This document shows positions 1 to 10,819 of a stretch of DNA of 64,000 nt, piece after piece (positions within the stretch are counted from its first letter, which is position 1; every line of letters starts with the position of its first letter). Origin of the DNA: Bolinopsis microptera (taxonomy: Eukaryota; Ctenophora; Tentaculata; Lobata; Bolinopsidae). The notes beneath the pieces were generated by a model that saw only the letters and a list, made by a program, of their open reading frames with translations, made no database searches and was not told where the DNA came from. The translations under genes and the position numbers were made by a program. Location: contig NC_087074.1 in the NCBI RefSeq assembly GCF_026151205.1, forward strand, positions 12,257,182 to 12,321,181. The letters are read 5' to 3'.

Positions 1-107
1 TAAACTGCCATGCTATATAACGATAAAGACACCTAATTTCAAGTGCAAAATAGTGCATAGTGGGACATTGTGAGTATTAGAGTATGGACTTTGGAGAATG
101 AGAGGTC

Positions 108-3100
108 TCAGAATTCCACTAACTTGGGAACAAAGTGCTCCTTCAACTCGTTAACTTTCTTGTTCTCAGCGTCCATTTGAGATTCTTTATCAGCCGCCTT
201 TTCAGCCAGAGCATCGCTAAACTTCTCCATTCTCTTCACCGCACGATCCAAGAAATTTCCTTTCTTTGACCTGCCCAAGTTGAACATGAGTATATTCTAC
301 TATTCTATCCTTCGTGCGACTTATCTTATTATTGTTTCATAGATAGCACTTCATTTATTCGACGATCAAGCTTACCCTTTAGGATCGACTCTTTTCAGTC
401 GAGTAGAAATCTTCTTGAAAGCATCTCTATTTTCAGGGTTTTCATGCCACCAGTTCTGTTTTACCATGTTCGAAATTCTCTGAATTTTTACTCTAGTAAA
501 ATCCTTAAGTAAACAAAATGCTGCAGGGGTCGCAATGAAAGTTAGAAATTTGAGACTGGGATAAAAGGTCCATAATTATACTTAGGAAACTTGACACAAG
601 AACATAGTTGGCTACACAGTACACACCCTTAACGGCTTGTTCCTAGTTTGTCCACTAAAATCAGGGCGGAATGGTTGCTCAAGAGTCGTATCTTTAATCT
701 TTAGAATTATCGCTGCGGAGAGAATACTTTTAAAATAATAAGACTCCAAATCCACTGTCCAATACTCCAAAATTATTGGGTCCAGGGAATACACAGAGCC
801 AGGGGTTAAAATCATTAATTTATCCGTTTGTTTCTAGTTGGAAAAAGGTGATCAAATCAGCAGCAACAAAACAGTTGCGCTACTGTAGGAAAAGTTCTTA
901 AAGCTAGGAAAATTGGCTGGGCGCCTGTATTACCAGTTTTATCATAAAAGTCACTCACAGTTAGGAGTTTCAGAGTTTTCAACAGAGTTAAGGTTGAATG
1001 GGCCTGCTGTGTTGATAATCTCGTGGACTATGATTGCAAAACTGTACGTATCTCCAGCTTTAGTTCCACATACGTCTATGTATTTCTTTCTTACTAATTC
1101 AGGAGCTCTCCACAGTAAGCCTGAGCACAGAAAATTAACCTTCCAAAGCGTGAAGACACGTGGTGTAGTCACGCGGTGTAGTCACGTGGTGTAGTCACGT
1201 GGTGAAGTCACGTGGTGTAGTCACGTGGTGTAGTCACGTGGTGTAGTCACGTGGTGTAGTCACGTGGTGTAGTCACGTGGTGTAGTCACGTGGTGTACCG
1301 TGTAGTCACGCGGTGTAGTCACGTGGTGTAGTAACGTGGTGTAGTCACGTGGTGAAGTCACGTGGTGTAGTCACGTGGTGTAGTCACGCGGTGCAGTCAC
1401 TCGGTGCAGTCACGCGGTGCAGTCACGTGGTGTAGTCACATGGTATAGTCACGTGGTGGCTGGTGCACATGACAGACCGTCAAGTTTTTGCTTTCTTACG
1501 TTTGTTGTGTTCCACCTCAGAATGATGATACAATTTCTTCATATCAGACATGAATACACATTCTCCATAATCGCCTATTTTCATGGTGAAGTTGTCAGAT
1601 ACTAGAATGTTGGTTGTCTTGAGGTTACCATGTGATCCTATGTTTGTTTTGTTGTGAATGAATGACATCCCCTGTGTGAATGAAATGAAATGAATTAAAA
1701 TGAAACGAAATGGAATAATGTGCTTGTATACCGCCCATATGGTTAGAATGAAAACAAATCGAATATATTGGAATATGTATAAGCCCAAATGCATAGAACC
1801 ATCAGCCATGCCATGGAAGGCTGTGTGAATATCAACAACCAGCGAGAAGTTTTAAAATGCCTAGCTTTCGGGGTTTTAAACACCATGGTCTTATAAATCA
1901 AAATGAAATGTGCAATGAGGACTCACTGTTGCAATATCATCAATCATACTGAGTTTCAGAGTACTGTCAATTTCCATTGTCTCGTCGTTTAAAACATCCT
2001 GATATCGTACATTCAATTATTAACCAACAAGTTCTCAACTTATTCTTACAACAAAGATGTCATATTAGAGAAACTCTAGAATCTAGATATGCCATGCCTC
2101 AGCGAAACCAAATCCCGTTAGAGATCAAAGTAGTTAACAAAAACTAACCATCAATGTTCCTTTCAGGCAATCCTCGTTAACGAGCCAAAAGTAGTTAGAC
2201 AGAGGATCCTGGCACAATCCCACTACGTTCACCAGATAATCACTGTTAAGATCTTTCAGCTGAAAGGGTAGATGTAACAAGAGGAAAAATCCCACTTTGT
2301 ATAATGCGTTCCATCATATTTCAAGAAGATCAGGTCTCCATGATCCATCGACTGATCTACAGTCTACACGAATCGTATAAAGTTTGTAGTAAGTACACGA
2401 TTTCAAATGCAAGAAACATAATAAATTGTATTCACTATCCACTCACGTATTTCAGCTCCTTCATGAGGTCGATATCGTGGAAGACGTTAGCGAAAATCTC
2501 ACTAACAAGAGGTTTATTGAATACGTGGAGATTTTTAAACATTTTCCTCTGCCCATTAGAGATCTGGATGGAGTCCAAGGATACAGTTTTCGCAGCTGTC
2601 ACGGCTTTAAGGTCCGTGACCGTTGATGTTCCAGATGATTCTGAGCAAAATGAATTTCAATCTCTTGTACTTTCCGCGGATTAATTAGAAAGTTTCGCAG
2701 TTGTCAATAGTGCATTCGCCTTACAAGTTACAATAAAAGAAAATGGTTGTCAAAAACATGGTCTCTCGGCTGAAAAGAAATCTTTAAGTGAAAACAAACC
2801 AGTTTGAGTTTCGTCTTCATTAAAATTAGTGTAAACATGAGTGTTAACATCATGTAACTCTTTGAAGTCAACCCTCCAACTCAAATCCTTAAGATCCTGC
2901 TCCTTCTTATAGCTCCTGTAAACACATGCAGCAACACCCATCACTACCACTACTGATCCAATTACAATACTGATTATGTAAATAATATTCTTGGTACCCT
3001 CGCTCAATCCCTTGCACCCTTCGTAACCACATTTGGGACGTAGTTCAGGTATTTTTTTTCCATTAGGCCACTCAATGTCTTTCAATTCCACAGAAGCGAC

Positions 3101-5144
3101 ATATCCCTTGACAGTTTCAACCTTGCCATTATATTGAACCGGTTGAACCTGTCCTACTAGATACCATGTGTTGTTAATCCCAAAGTGTGAGACGTCAAGT
3201 GTTGTTTCTCTGTCTCCATACTTATTGAATTTAATATTGCCGGAGAATGGTTGGATTCCTTCGAAATCAGCCTCTGAAATTATGAATTATATTTATATGT
3301 TACTTTTTGTTGGAATTATTAAATTGATACAACATCAATAAATGATTTGGATTTTTAACCACTTTGTCGATCAATAATTGCACACACCGGTCCAGGTTTC
3401 ATGATCGATGAGATAATCGTAGAAATGAGACGGATACTTTTTCTCCTTGATTGCTTTCATTAACAAAAGGGCTGCGTCGTGAGTGTATCCAGACCAAGTA
3501 GGAACCTGATAAAGCAATTAGTAAGAAAACAGAAGGGAAGAGGATCGCTGCGGAATGGCTAAATAGTATTAAAGTAGAAACTGATAAAATAAAATAGTAA
3601 ACATGTTGAGATTCTTGGTAAAAATAAGTAAATTCAGTATAAAGGTATCAAGTGCATACTGGTCTGTTTGGAGTCCATTTGTGTTTGCTTTTAAGTTTAT
3701 CGCCATAAAAGTTGTCTTTAACTTTTTCTGAGAGCTCGTCGTATCGTGTTTCGTTAAACACATCTGTAAACACGAACATATTCTGAAAATGATAAAGTTC
3801 ATACTCAATTGAATTTGTATTGTAATGTCATCACTGAAATTATAATTGAAACGAGTATTAAAAACACTGACGTAAAGACGTAATAAGTAACTAATGCAGT
3901 TGGCGTCTAAACAGACCCTGAAAGCAAGTTTAGCAGTCTCATCATCACTGGACTTAACAAAATTATCATGTATCTTCAGAATGTCCTCGGCTTTGTAAGA
4001 AGGTCGGGGCCAGAGTGTTGCTGGTATTCCGATAATAAGATAATCTTCGAACGAGAATTTATCCGACGCCGCTGCCGCTCTGTACATTGATATTGCCGTG
4101 TTTCTGATGAAGCCAACACTACCAATAACAATTACAGCTGAAATGTATACATTTTTATTAGTGCAGGGTTTTGCATTGCATAATTATTATTACCATAAAA
4201 TAAAACAAGGCGGCTTCATAATATAATGCAACACAATTATAATATGCATTCAATCTTGTTGAATAGGATATACAAATTTTACTCCGGAAAGCGGCATGAG
4301 CAGACATTGTTACAGTCATGCTACACCACCGCTGTGATTTATAACTCACAAAGTTAGACTTACCCCTTGTTTGAGTGAGAGCATCAGCGCAAGTGGTGTC
4401 GAAAAAGTCAAGTTTTGACATTTTCTCTCTGAACAGGTAGTTTTTATCAGTTGTAGCTCCAGAAAAAACATCAAGCTCATATGAGCTTAGATGCACTTCC
4501 CAAGAAGAAAAAGGGCTATCGCTCTCCACATCCCTTATGGTCGTTCTAATGCGATCAGCTATTTTTTCAGATCCAAAGGAGTTTTCATGAAAGATCTTTA
4601 ACTCAACTTTTCTATTATTACCTCTATGATCTATCGAATACAGAAAATCAAGGACCCCATTTGCAATAAAAGACGTGGTTGGTCCTAGTCTTATAGTCGT
4701 GCTGAAGGTGTTAATCTTATCTTTTCCTTCCTTCTCCAGTAACAAGTCCCTGCCATTGTCATTGTAGGTATGAATGTATGGAACATTGCACATCTCTGAG
4801 CCAAACGCACCCTCTGCTGATGTAGATACACCAATTATTCCCTGTAACTCATCTTTCTTGTTCATGTCAAATATCTTACTCAGTGTATCCCAGGTCCGTA
4901 GTGATCTTGTCAACGAGTCCTTTGAAAGATCCGCAGTTTTAAACACTACATTGAGGTCTCCGTCCCAGTGGGTTTCTGTTTCATTTTTCACCAAATCTAT
5001 CATTGGTTGGAAAAATCCTTTGTAATTGTATAGAATTGTGTTGGTATCCATCCAATCATAAGGGCTATGTCCTAGGAAAACTGATACATCTTTTCCAAGC
5101 ACACACCCTGGAAATAGAACCAGAGCGACTGCTACAAATGACAT
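108..5144 (-). CDS. Receptor-type (membrane) guanylate cyclase-like gene, 13 exons, possibly incomplete at window edge
   Basis: Family role: single-pass receptor with an extracellular periplasmic-binding-like ligand domain, a membrane segment, a kinase-homology pseudokinase, a coiled-coil dimerisation segment and usually a cGMP-producing cyclase domain. Exons I place: 5144-4364, 4137-3917, 3782-3660, 3505-3388, 3273-2800, 2640-2447, 2259-2149, 1998-1927, 1671-1500, 1120-959, 712-627, 479-376, 270-108. All junctions are GT-AG and phases agree, giving 926 codons. Seen: signal peptide MSFVAVALVLFPGCVLG; ligand domain to about residue 500; membrane helix about 511-533 (IIYIISIVIGSVVVVMGV); kinase-homology motifs SHGNLKTTNILV and KIGDYGE, with SHGN replacing the catalytic HRD as usual in this family; LLWRAPELV; QNWWHENPENRDAF; dimerisation coil NFLDRAVKRMEKFSDALAEK. 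The cyclase domain is not in the window. The last frame meets TGA at 110-108, so either a splice donor lies just before it or this is a cyclase-less receptor. The family call is strong; the 3' end is open. Confidence 0.87.
1150..1462. repeat. 13-bp tandem array, each unit with an E-box (CACGTG)
   Basis: About two dozen copies of a 13-bp unit, CACGTGGTGTAGT, with CACGCG and CACTCG variants. It lies in the intron between the two kinase-homology exons 1671-1500 and 1120-959 of the guanylate cyclase-like gene. The CACGTG palindrome recurs every 13 bp, which is the consensus site of bHLH-ZIP factors; binding is inference. Confidence 0.9.
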
Positions 5145-5329
5145 GAAAAAATACCTGATGCATAATTTTTATTATAAGATCACAATAATTTTAAATTAAT
5201 CGAATTCGGTACTGAGTGAATAATTAGAATTTGTTATATGATATTATACGTTTAGAATTCTTTATAATGTCATTATTACCATTATAAATAGGTATAAACA
5301 TCTTCTCTAAGTGCAATCCTAGGAAACTG

Positions 5330-5560
5330 AACCAGAGCAGTTGGGGAGTGTTCACATATATTATGTCAGCAGCTAAAGGAAGATAGGGTTTGGAAATGCT
5401 TACAGTTGCTGACAAGGGGGGCCGGGGCTGGGGTGTGGGGTGTTGTTGGGTGGGGGGGGGGGGGGCGGGGGGGGGGGGGCGCAAAAATATCTGAATTTTG
5501 GCAATAAATGACATTAATTTGATTTACAATAAAACTTTGCAAATTTTCCAACTATCATTA
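5330..5560. repeat. Dispersed repeat copy 1, with G-rich tract
   Basis: Shares a head (GGGAGTGTTCACATAT, then GTCAGCAGC, then TTGGAAATGCT and GTTGCTGAC) and a tail (TGAATTTTGGCAA, then AATAAAACTTTGC) with 58188-58390. The middle differs: here it expands into a run of G, about 30 G with few interruptions, around 5448-5480. Probably an old non-autonomous DNA transposon; no clear target duplication was found. Confidence 0.6.
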
Positions 5561-8070
5561 TCACCACAACCCCGAAAATATTCAGTGGTTTAGTAGAATA
5601 TGGCACAGATATATCATCCACAAAAGGATGCTTGTCACTATCAACGTGTTATGTAGTACGAAATTATTAAATGGTCTGATAGTGCACATTTTGAATTGTT
5701 CCAGTTCTACTTTCTAATCATGAAACCTATCTAGTAGCTATTATCTGTTATTGTGACAAAATGAACCCATCATACACCATATACGGAAACGTTCATTGAA
5801 GTTTGAGGATATTGGTAAACAAAAAAATAGCGTTTTGAGGTTATATCTGTCACATTTTATAGAATTTTTAATTTTAGGTGCATTACCAAATCAAATCAAA
5901 TCAAATCAAAATATAATGACACAAACATCATCACACATCATCAAAAATATATCTACGGGTAAACCGCCCCTAAAACGTCACCTGTTTTTTGGGCCCAGAT
6001 TGCCGAGTTACGGCTAAATTTACAGGGTTCTGAAGTGTCTAGGAATAATATTTAAACCTTTTTCTAGCCTGCAAGGAAGATTTGGAGATTTGAAAATAAA
6101 ATCAGGTACAATTTTTTTGACGTTGAAATGGAGTCACTTTTAAAACACCACCCCTAAAATGTCAACTCTATATGTGCATATATGTGTGATAATTACAAAA
6201 TGTACAGGAGGCCTGGTTTATCTTTTGTCACTAGTACTATTTGTTTTGTCTTATTAAAACATTAAGCTACTTGAAAACATTCACTCACTAAAGGAAGTAC
6301 CTCAAAACCGTAATCACCCCCTAAAATGTCACGTGCACCACCCCTAAAACGTCAGCTAAAACAGGTTGTGTAGCACTCAGAATGTTGCTCAATTATTAAT
6401 TTTAATCACTTCTGGGACAAATATAACCTATTTCTGAGAGGTGTCGACCAGAATTTCTCTCTCTGTTGAAAAAAAATGGTGGAATTTAGTCAATTTACTT
6501 TTTGTGACATTTTGGGGACTTTTTTTTGAATACCCAGAATTTACGGCAAAACAGTAAATCAGTCAACAAAATTTACACCTGTAGTTAGATTATCTAGTTA
6601 TAAACTAACAATTGGCACAAAAGAAATGGATTCAATGTGATTTTAACCTAGTGCAAATTGCATGTTTTAATTGCATTTTTTGGGATTTTTAACATCATCC
6701 TGCATTTTGGCAATTTTAGTGACCTGTAGTTAACTAAGCCAACCCAGTAATCGATCTGACCTTCTCTATAGACTAGATTTGACTGCTTTTAGCAAAATTG
6801 AATGTCAAAAACTACGGTTTTTGGTACTTACTAGTTTATGGTAAACCTATGATATGCCCCCTAAAATGTCATTTTTTTCTCCCCTAAAATGTCAAATTTG
6901 TATTTTGTTCGCATGGTGTGCGATAATAGCTCTTGTTTTGGCACTTGTTAATTATTAACATCAACTATTAACGAAATGTGAGTATGCATTGCATCTTAGG
7001 AAAAGCCTAAGTAATTTGATCAGGTTAAAATGACATTTTAGGGGGGATAATTAGACATTTTAGGGGATGTTTATTGCGATTAATAAAATAAAACTAATTC
7101 CTTGAGCTGCCAAAGCTTTCCAATATTACCATTAGATGCTAAATATGATGTTTAATAAGCTGGTACCTCCATTTTATGGTGCTTGTAGTCTCAAAGCCAG
7201 AATATGATAAAATTACATTTTAGGGGGCGGCCAGGTGACATTTTAGGGGAGGGTAGTAATATTGAGTAATGTATAACTTTCCATATCTCCAGTCATATGT
7301 ACAAAGTTGCTAAAATATGTAAATATCACTATCCTAGACCAAAACCGAGTTAATATTAATGAATTCCAGAGTTATAAAATTGTGCGCTTTTTTTCAAAAG
7401 TAAAAAATTCGTACAAAGTGAAAAAAATGCCCTTATGGCATCATTTAGATTCAATTTCAGGATGTGGCAGGGTCTGAATGATAGTAAAATTGAGTATGGA
7501 AGATACAGTTTATTCTAGAGAGGGCAGTTGATGTTAACATTGTCATCAAAATTACGTGATTAAATTAACATTGCTTGCCCTATTTTGAAGTTCATCATAT
7601 CTCTATTAGAATTCAATGTTCTTTCTAGAAATAATTGGTAGATTATTATCCGGCACATCACAGCTTTAGTTTATGTGTTAATGTTAAGTTACATTTTAAG
7701 TCACTAAAAATGTGACAAAATTTACATTTTTTGCCCCAACAATATAAATATAATGCGGAAAACTGGTATGGGCTGCTATATTTCTTGTATTAATCAATTT
7801 CAACCATAATAAGAACTGTCGATGTTAACGAAAAATTATCAAAATTTTACAACAAATTATGTGACGAAATTAGCATTGCTTGCCCTATTTTAAGTTCAAT
7901 CAAATGAACGTGTCCAAACGTATATTTATAGAATGACAATGTGACGTTACGTTACATGACTCGATTTACTATACAGTAAGAGCATAAATGACAAAATTGA
8001 TTGACTAACGTTCCCTGCTGCAGTAATAATTTTAACTTAGTGTAAAATAGGAATATTGTTCAACAAATCA
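5561..8070. other. Gene-free interval with a cluster of paired CCCCTAAAAYGTCA motifs
   Basis: No convincing exon on either strand. Ten copies of a 14-mer, CCCCTAAAAYGTCA, are present. Forward: 5967, 6151, 6318, 6341, 6858, 6881. Reverse: 7031, 7053, 7213, 7236. Eight of the ten form pairs whose starts are 22-23 bp apart, and orientation flips near 6960. Further right, a segment around TAACATTGCTTGCCCTATTT occurs at about 7566 and, slightly changed, near 7872. Function unknown. Confidence 0.75.
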
Positions 8071-8080
8071 AAACTCAAGT

Positions 8081-8160
8081 TTACCTGGGGAACCCAGGCT
8101 ATTATGTTTATAAACATAAAAGAAATTCGGCGGAATGACAGGCTGAACGCCGCCCAGTAA
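8081..8160. mobile_element. 80-bp hairpin-rich mini-element, family C, complete copy with 9-bp TSD
   Basis: Begins TTACCTGGGG and ends CGCCCAGTAA, so the ends are imperfect inverted repeats (TTACCTGGG / TTACTGGG). Flanked by perfect 9-bp direct repeats AACTCAAGT at 8072-8080 and 8161-8169. Inside are a CCTGGG/CCCAGG hairpin and the palindrome TTATGTTTATAAACATAA. The same family occurs split at 51303-51363 and 55470-55506. No coding capacity; non-autonomous DNA element inferred. Confidence 0.75.
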
Positions 8161-8237
8161 AACTCAAGTGTAACAATTTTGAGTTTAAGTAAAATACAAT
8201 TTAAGTAAAATACAATTTTTATTTCCACAGAAAAATT

Positions 8238-8352
8238 TGTCATACGTTGTATGAACCGCCACGCACGAGTGCGCGGCTCCCCTGTATCGTAAAAACTCTA
8301 CACTCTACAGGGGTTGTAGTGAAACGACAGTGAGGGTCACCAGGTGATACAA
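8238..8352 (+). mobile_element. Family A hairpin mini-element, copy 1 (115 bp), inserted in left arm of the inverted repeat
   Basis: Starts TGTCATAC and ends GTGATACAA. It carries the conserved stem GCCACGCAC/GTGCGCGGC with a GA loop (one A-C mismatch). The right arm of the surrounding inverted repeat, near 9700 (GATTCTTCTGTGG read in the other direction), has an uninterrupted version of this site, so it is an unoccupied-site comparison. Flanks CAGAAAAAT and AAAAAGAAT fit a decayed 9-bp duplication. Confidence 0.75.
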
Positions 8353-8544
8353 AAAAGAATCCATACAGATTGAATTGTAAATATTCGATAATTCCATTAA
8401 TAATCATTAAAAATTTCTTTGTCATTTGTAAAATCAAAAACGAAAAGCCATACGCTGAACAAGCGCGGCATTTTTTCTGCAGCTGCCTAACTTGTAGCCG
8501 CTAACATCAAAGCCGCCGCGCGGCAGTTAAACTTTGGAAAATAT

Positions 8545-8643
8545 TGTCATACTTTGTATGACCCGCCGCGCACAAAGTGCGCGGCTCCCTCTGTATCTTC
8601 AGGACGATAGTGAAACGACCGTGGGGGTCGCAACGTGATACAA
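8545..8643 (+). mobile_element. Family A hairpin mini-element, copy 2 (99 bp) with perfect 9-bp TSD
   Basis: Flanked by GGAAAATAT at 8536-8544 and 8644-8652. Contains the 9-bp stem GCCGCGCAC/GTGCGCGGC with an AAA loop, and TGACCC near the start that can pair with GGGGGTC near the end. Ends are imperfect inverted repeats (TTGTCATAC / TTGTATCAC). No ORF, no poly-A tail. Confidence 0.82.
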
Positions 8644-8789
8644 GGAAAATATACAAATAAAGGCAAAATACTCAAAAATCACATAACATAAAACAAATTT
8701 TTGCCACAAATTCTTCCCTCATGTTGTGACTGATTTGGGTAGAGAGCTTGGATTTTGAAGAGGATGAGTGGGGGAAGTTATATTTGGTG

Positions 8790-8885
8790 AGAAGATTAGA
8801 GAGGAAAACAAATTTTTTTAGGAAAACAAATTTAAATTTTGGTATTTATTAATAACAATCAAAACATATCATATCATAAAAATAA
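8790..8885 (-). mobile_element. LINE 3' tail with short terminal repeats
   Basis: Two copies of AGGAAAACAAATTT followed by an A/T-rich block around TTGGTATTTATTAATAACAA. The reverse complement recurs at about 19005-19075. The layout matches the AGTGAAACAAATTT tail of the LINE ending near 10177, so this looks like the 3' end of a related but distinct subfamily. Confidence 0.6.
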
Positions 8886-9524
8886 AGCCGCGCGTTGGTT
8901 GACTGCCTCAGTAAGGTGAATAATTTAAGCTTGAAGGTGCCCTGCGCATTTACAGAACCTTATGCGGCGATCACATATTCATGAGGACCTGTGAGCGCCA
9001 AATTTAATTTAAAGTTTCTAGAAATCATACATCACTACGAGTTACTCATGCTTTTGTTATTGGGAACTGAGATCGCTATCGTGTAACTAGAAGCAGTATA
9101 TGCAAAGTAACTTAGGTGATAGGTGATAGGCAATATGAAATTACACATCTTACTTTAACTTTATCCCGTCACCCATGGACTTATCAATTAACGGCTGGTG
9201 GTGGTGTCATCGTTTGTCGTACTCAAAACGTTTCGCGGTTGCGAATGCCGGCCCATCGAGGAAAATCTTTTTACTTTCTATTTTAACCATTATAAAGTGT
9301 GATTAGTCGGATATAGTACTGAGTTCAAACAGTCCCCGAAACGAAAAAGCAAACATTTGATTTTTGTTTCGGCGACTGAATCGTCGATGAGCCGGCAAAT
9401 ATTTGTTGTCGAGTAGTGTTGAATACTCATATTAACATGATTATTGATTTAATTTAGGAATTGTATATAAATATCTTTGACCAAGTTTAATCATTAATTG
9501 TTAATGAGAATGCACCCCAGCGCT
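8886..9524. other. Inverted-repeat spacer, no gene seen
   Basis: Noncoding sequence between the LINE tail and the right arm of the inverted repeat. It carries short GC-rich patches and a small TAGGTGATAGGTGATAGG duplication near 9113-9130. No splice-bounded ORF was recognised. Confidence 0.5.
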
Positions 9525-9932
9525 GGGCGCGCGCGGCGGCTTTGATGATAGCGGCTACAAGCTTGAAGCCAGGCAGCTGCAGAAAAAATGCCGCGCGCGT
9601 TCAGCGTGGGGCTTTTCGTTTTTGATTTTACAAATGACAAAGCAACTTTTAATGATTATTAATGGAATTATCGGATATTTATAATTCAATATGTATTGAT
9701 TCTTCTGTGGAAAATAAAAATTATATTTTACTTAAAAATTGTATTTTACTTTGGATTATAAGAGTGCGGATTGTCAGGTATTTCATTCATTTATACTTAA
9801 TCGGTTTAAAGCTGTATATTTAGAACTCACTATTGTTTAAACTACGAAAGCAGAACGTAGATAATGGACAATATACCGACGACAATACCAAGGACCCGAG
9901 TGCCGCATTGACTTTTCCGGATCCGTTTTTAC

Positions 9933-10176
9933 CTAAGAGATGTTGGTGTACCATGGAAGGCCCAGCATAATCTGCTCGTGAAATGCAGCGGAGAGAAGTT
10001 CATTTTCAGTGCTTTCAAGGCGACTATAGAAATCTATTGCAAGTTTGCAGGCTTCAAAGAAGAGGGGGTGGCGCCCACTTTCGCCCCAGCAGCCTATATT
10101 TGATGCTTTTGAATGGACAGACAAGGACCACTTGATAAACTTAAGGTGGAATCTTTCATAGTGGTCTTGTGAGATG
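9933..10176 (-). pseudogene. LINE ORF2 C-terminal fragment
   Basis: Reading leftward, the translation contains SVHSKASNIGCWGESGRHPL and FFEACKLAIDFYSRL. This matches the post-RT region of many invertebrate LINEs (pattern vhkkasN-vLgElGR-Pl, then I--i--yw-RL). Only this segment survives. It ends where the tail of the 10-16 kb LINE begins, so that LINE probably inserted into this older one. Confidence 0.65.
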
Positions 10177-10819
10177 TAGTGAAACAAATTTTTAGTGAAA
10201 CAAATTTAAAATTTTATCCTTTATTTTACAATCATAATATAATAATATTTATAAGCCTCCGTTTTGAAAGTTTTAAATTTTAATACATTCACATTTCTAT
10301 TTAAAATTCAATTTTATGTACAAGTCAATAACTGGCCGCCAAAGCCTCGCATTCTTGAAAACAGGTTTGTTTGTTTGAAAACCAGTTTTTTGCTGGTACC
10401 CATAAGGGCTTTGGAACCAATATATAGTAAATTGTATGAATAAATCAAATCCCCGTGGGGCACGCGACATTCAAGGTCTAGTTGCAAGCACATGTTATAA
10501 AACATTGTAAAATAGCCTCAAGACCAGAACTGCATATTGCTTGGGCTTTCAGCCCAGTTTGCTCAACAGTTCGTGGCATACTTACCTAACTTAAAACCTT
10601 AGTGCAATGCTTGCAACAACTAAAATCCTACTCTATAACTAAGTTACCCTATTACGTATAATCTAGAAGAGTGATGCAAAAAGTCAACTGATAACGCAGT
10701 CTAATCATACTCTTATCAGTAGTTCCTCTAACCTCTGTTCTCAGTTATACAAAAAGTTTTAACTCAATGAAATTAACGCCACACACATACACAAATGCTT
10801 GACTTTCTCAAATAATTAG

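Larger units (their letters stand above)
8190..9765. repeat. Large inverted repeat with about 240-bp arms and a 1-kb spacer
   Basis: The left arm (about 8190-8530) is the reverse complement of the right arm (about 9525-9760). Shared landmarks include GCCGCCGCGCGGC, CTGCAGCTGCC, a stretch around TTTTCGTTTTTGATTTTAC and TTAATGATTATTAATGGAAT. The left arm carries an extra 115 bp (8238-8352) that the right arm lacks. The spacer holds another mini-element and a LINE 3' tail. Probably a decayed foldback-like DNA transposon; no outer target duplication was recognised. Confidence 0.7.

Noticed and set aside
5224-5551. Proline-rich ORFs on the minus strand
   Set aside because: They come from the poly-G tract and lack splice sites or homology.
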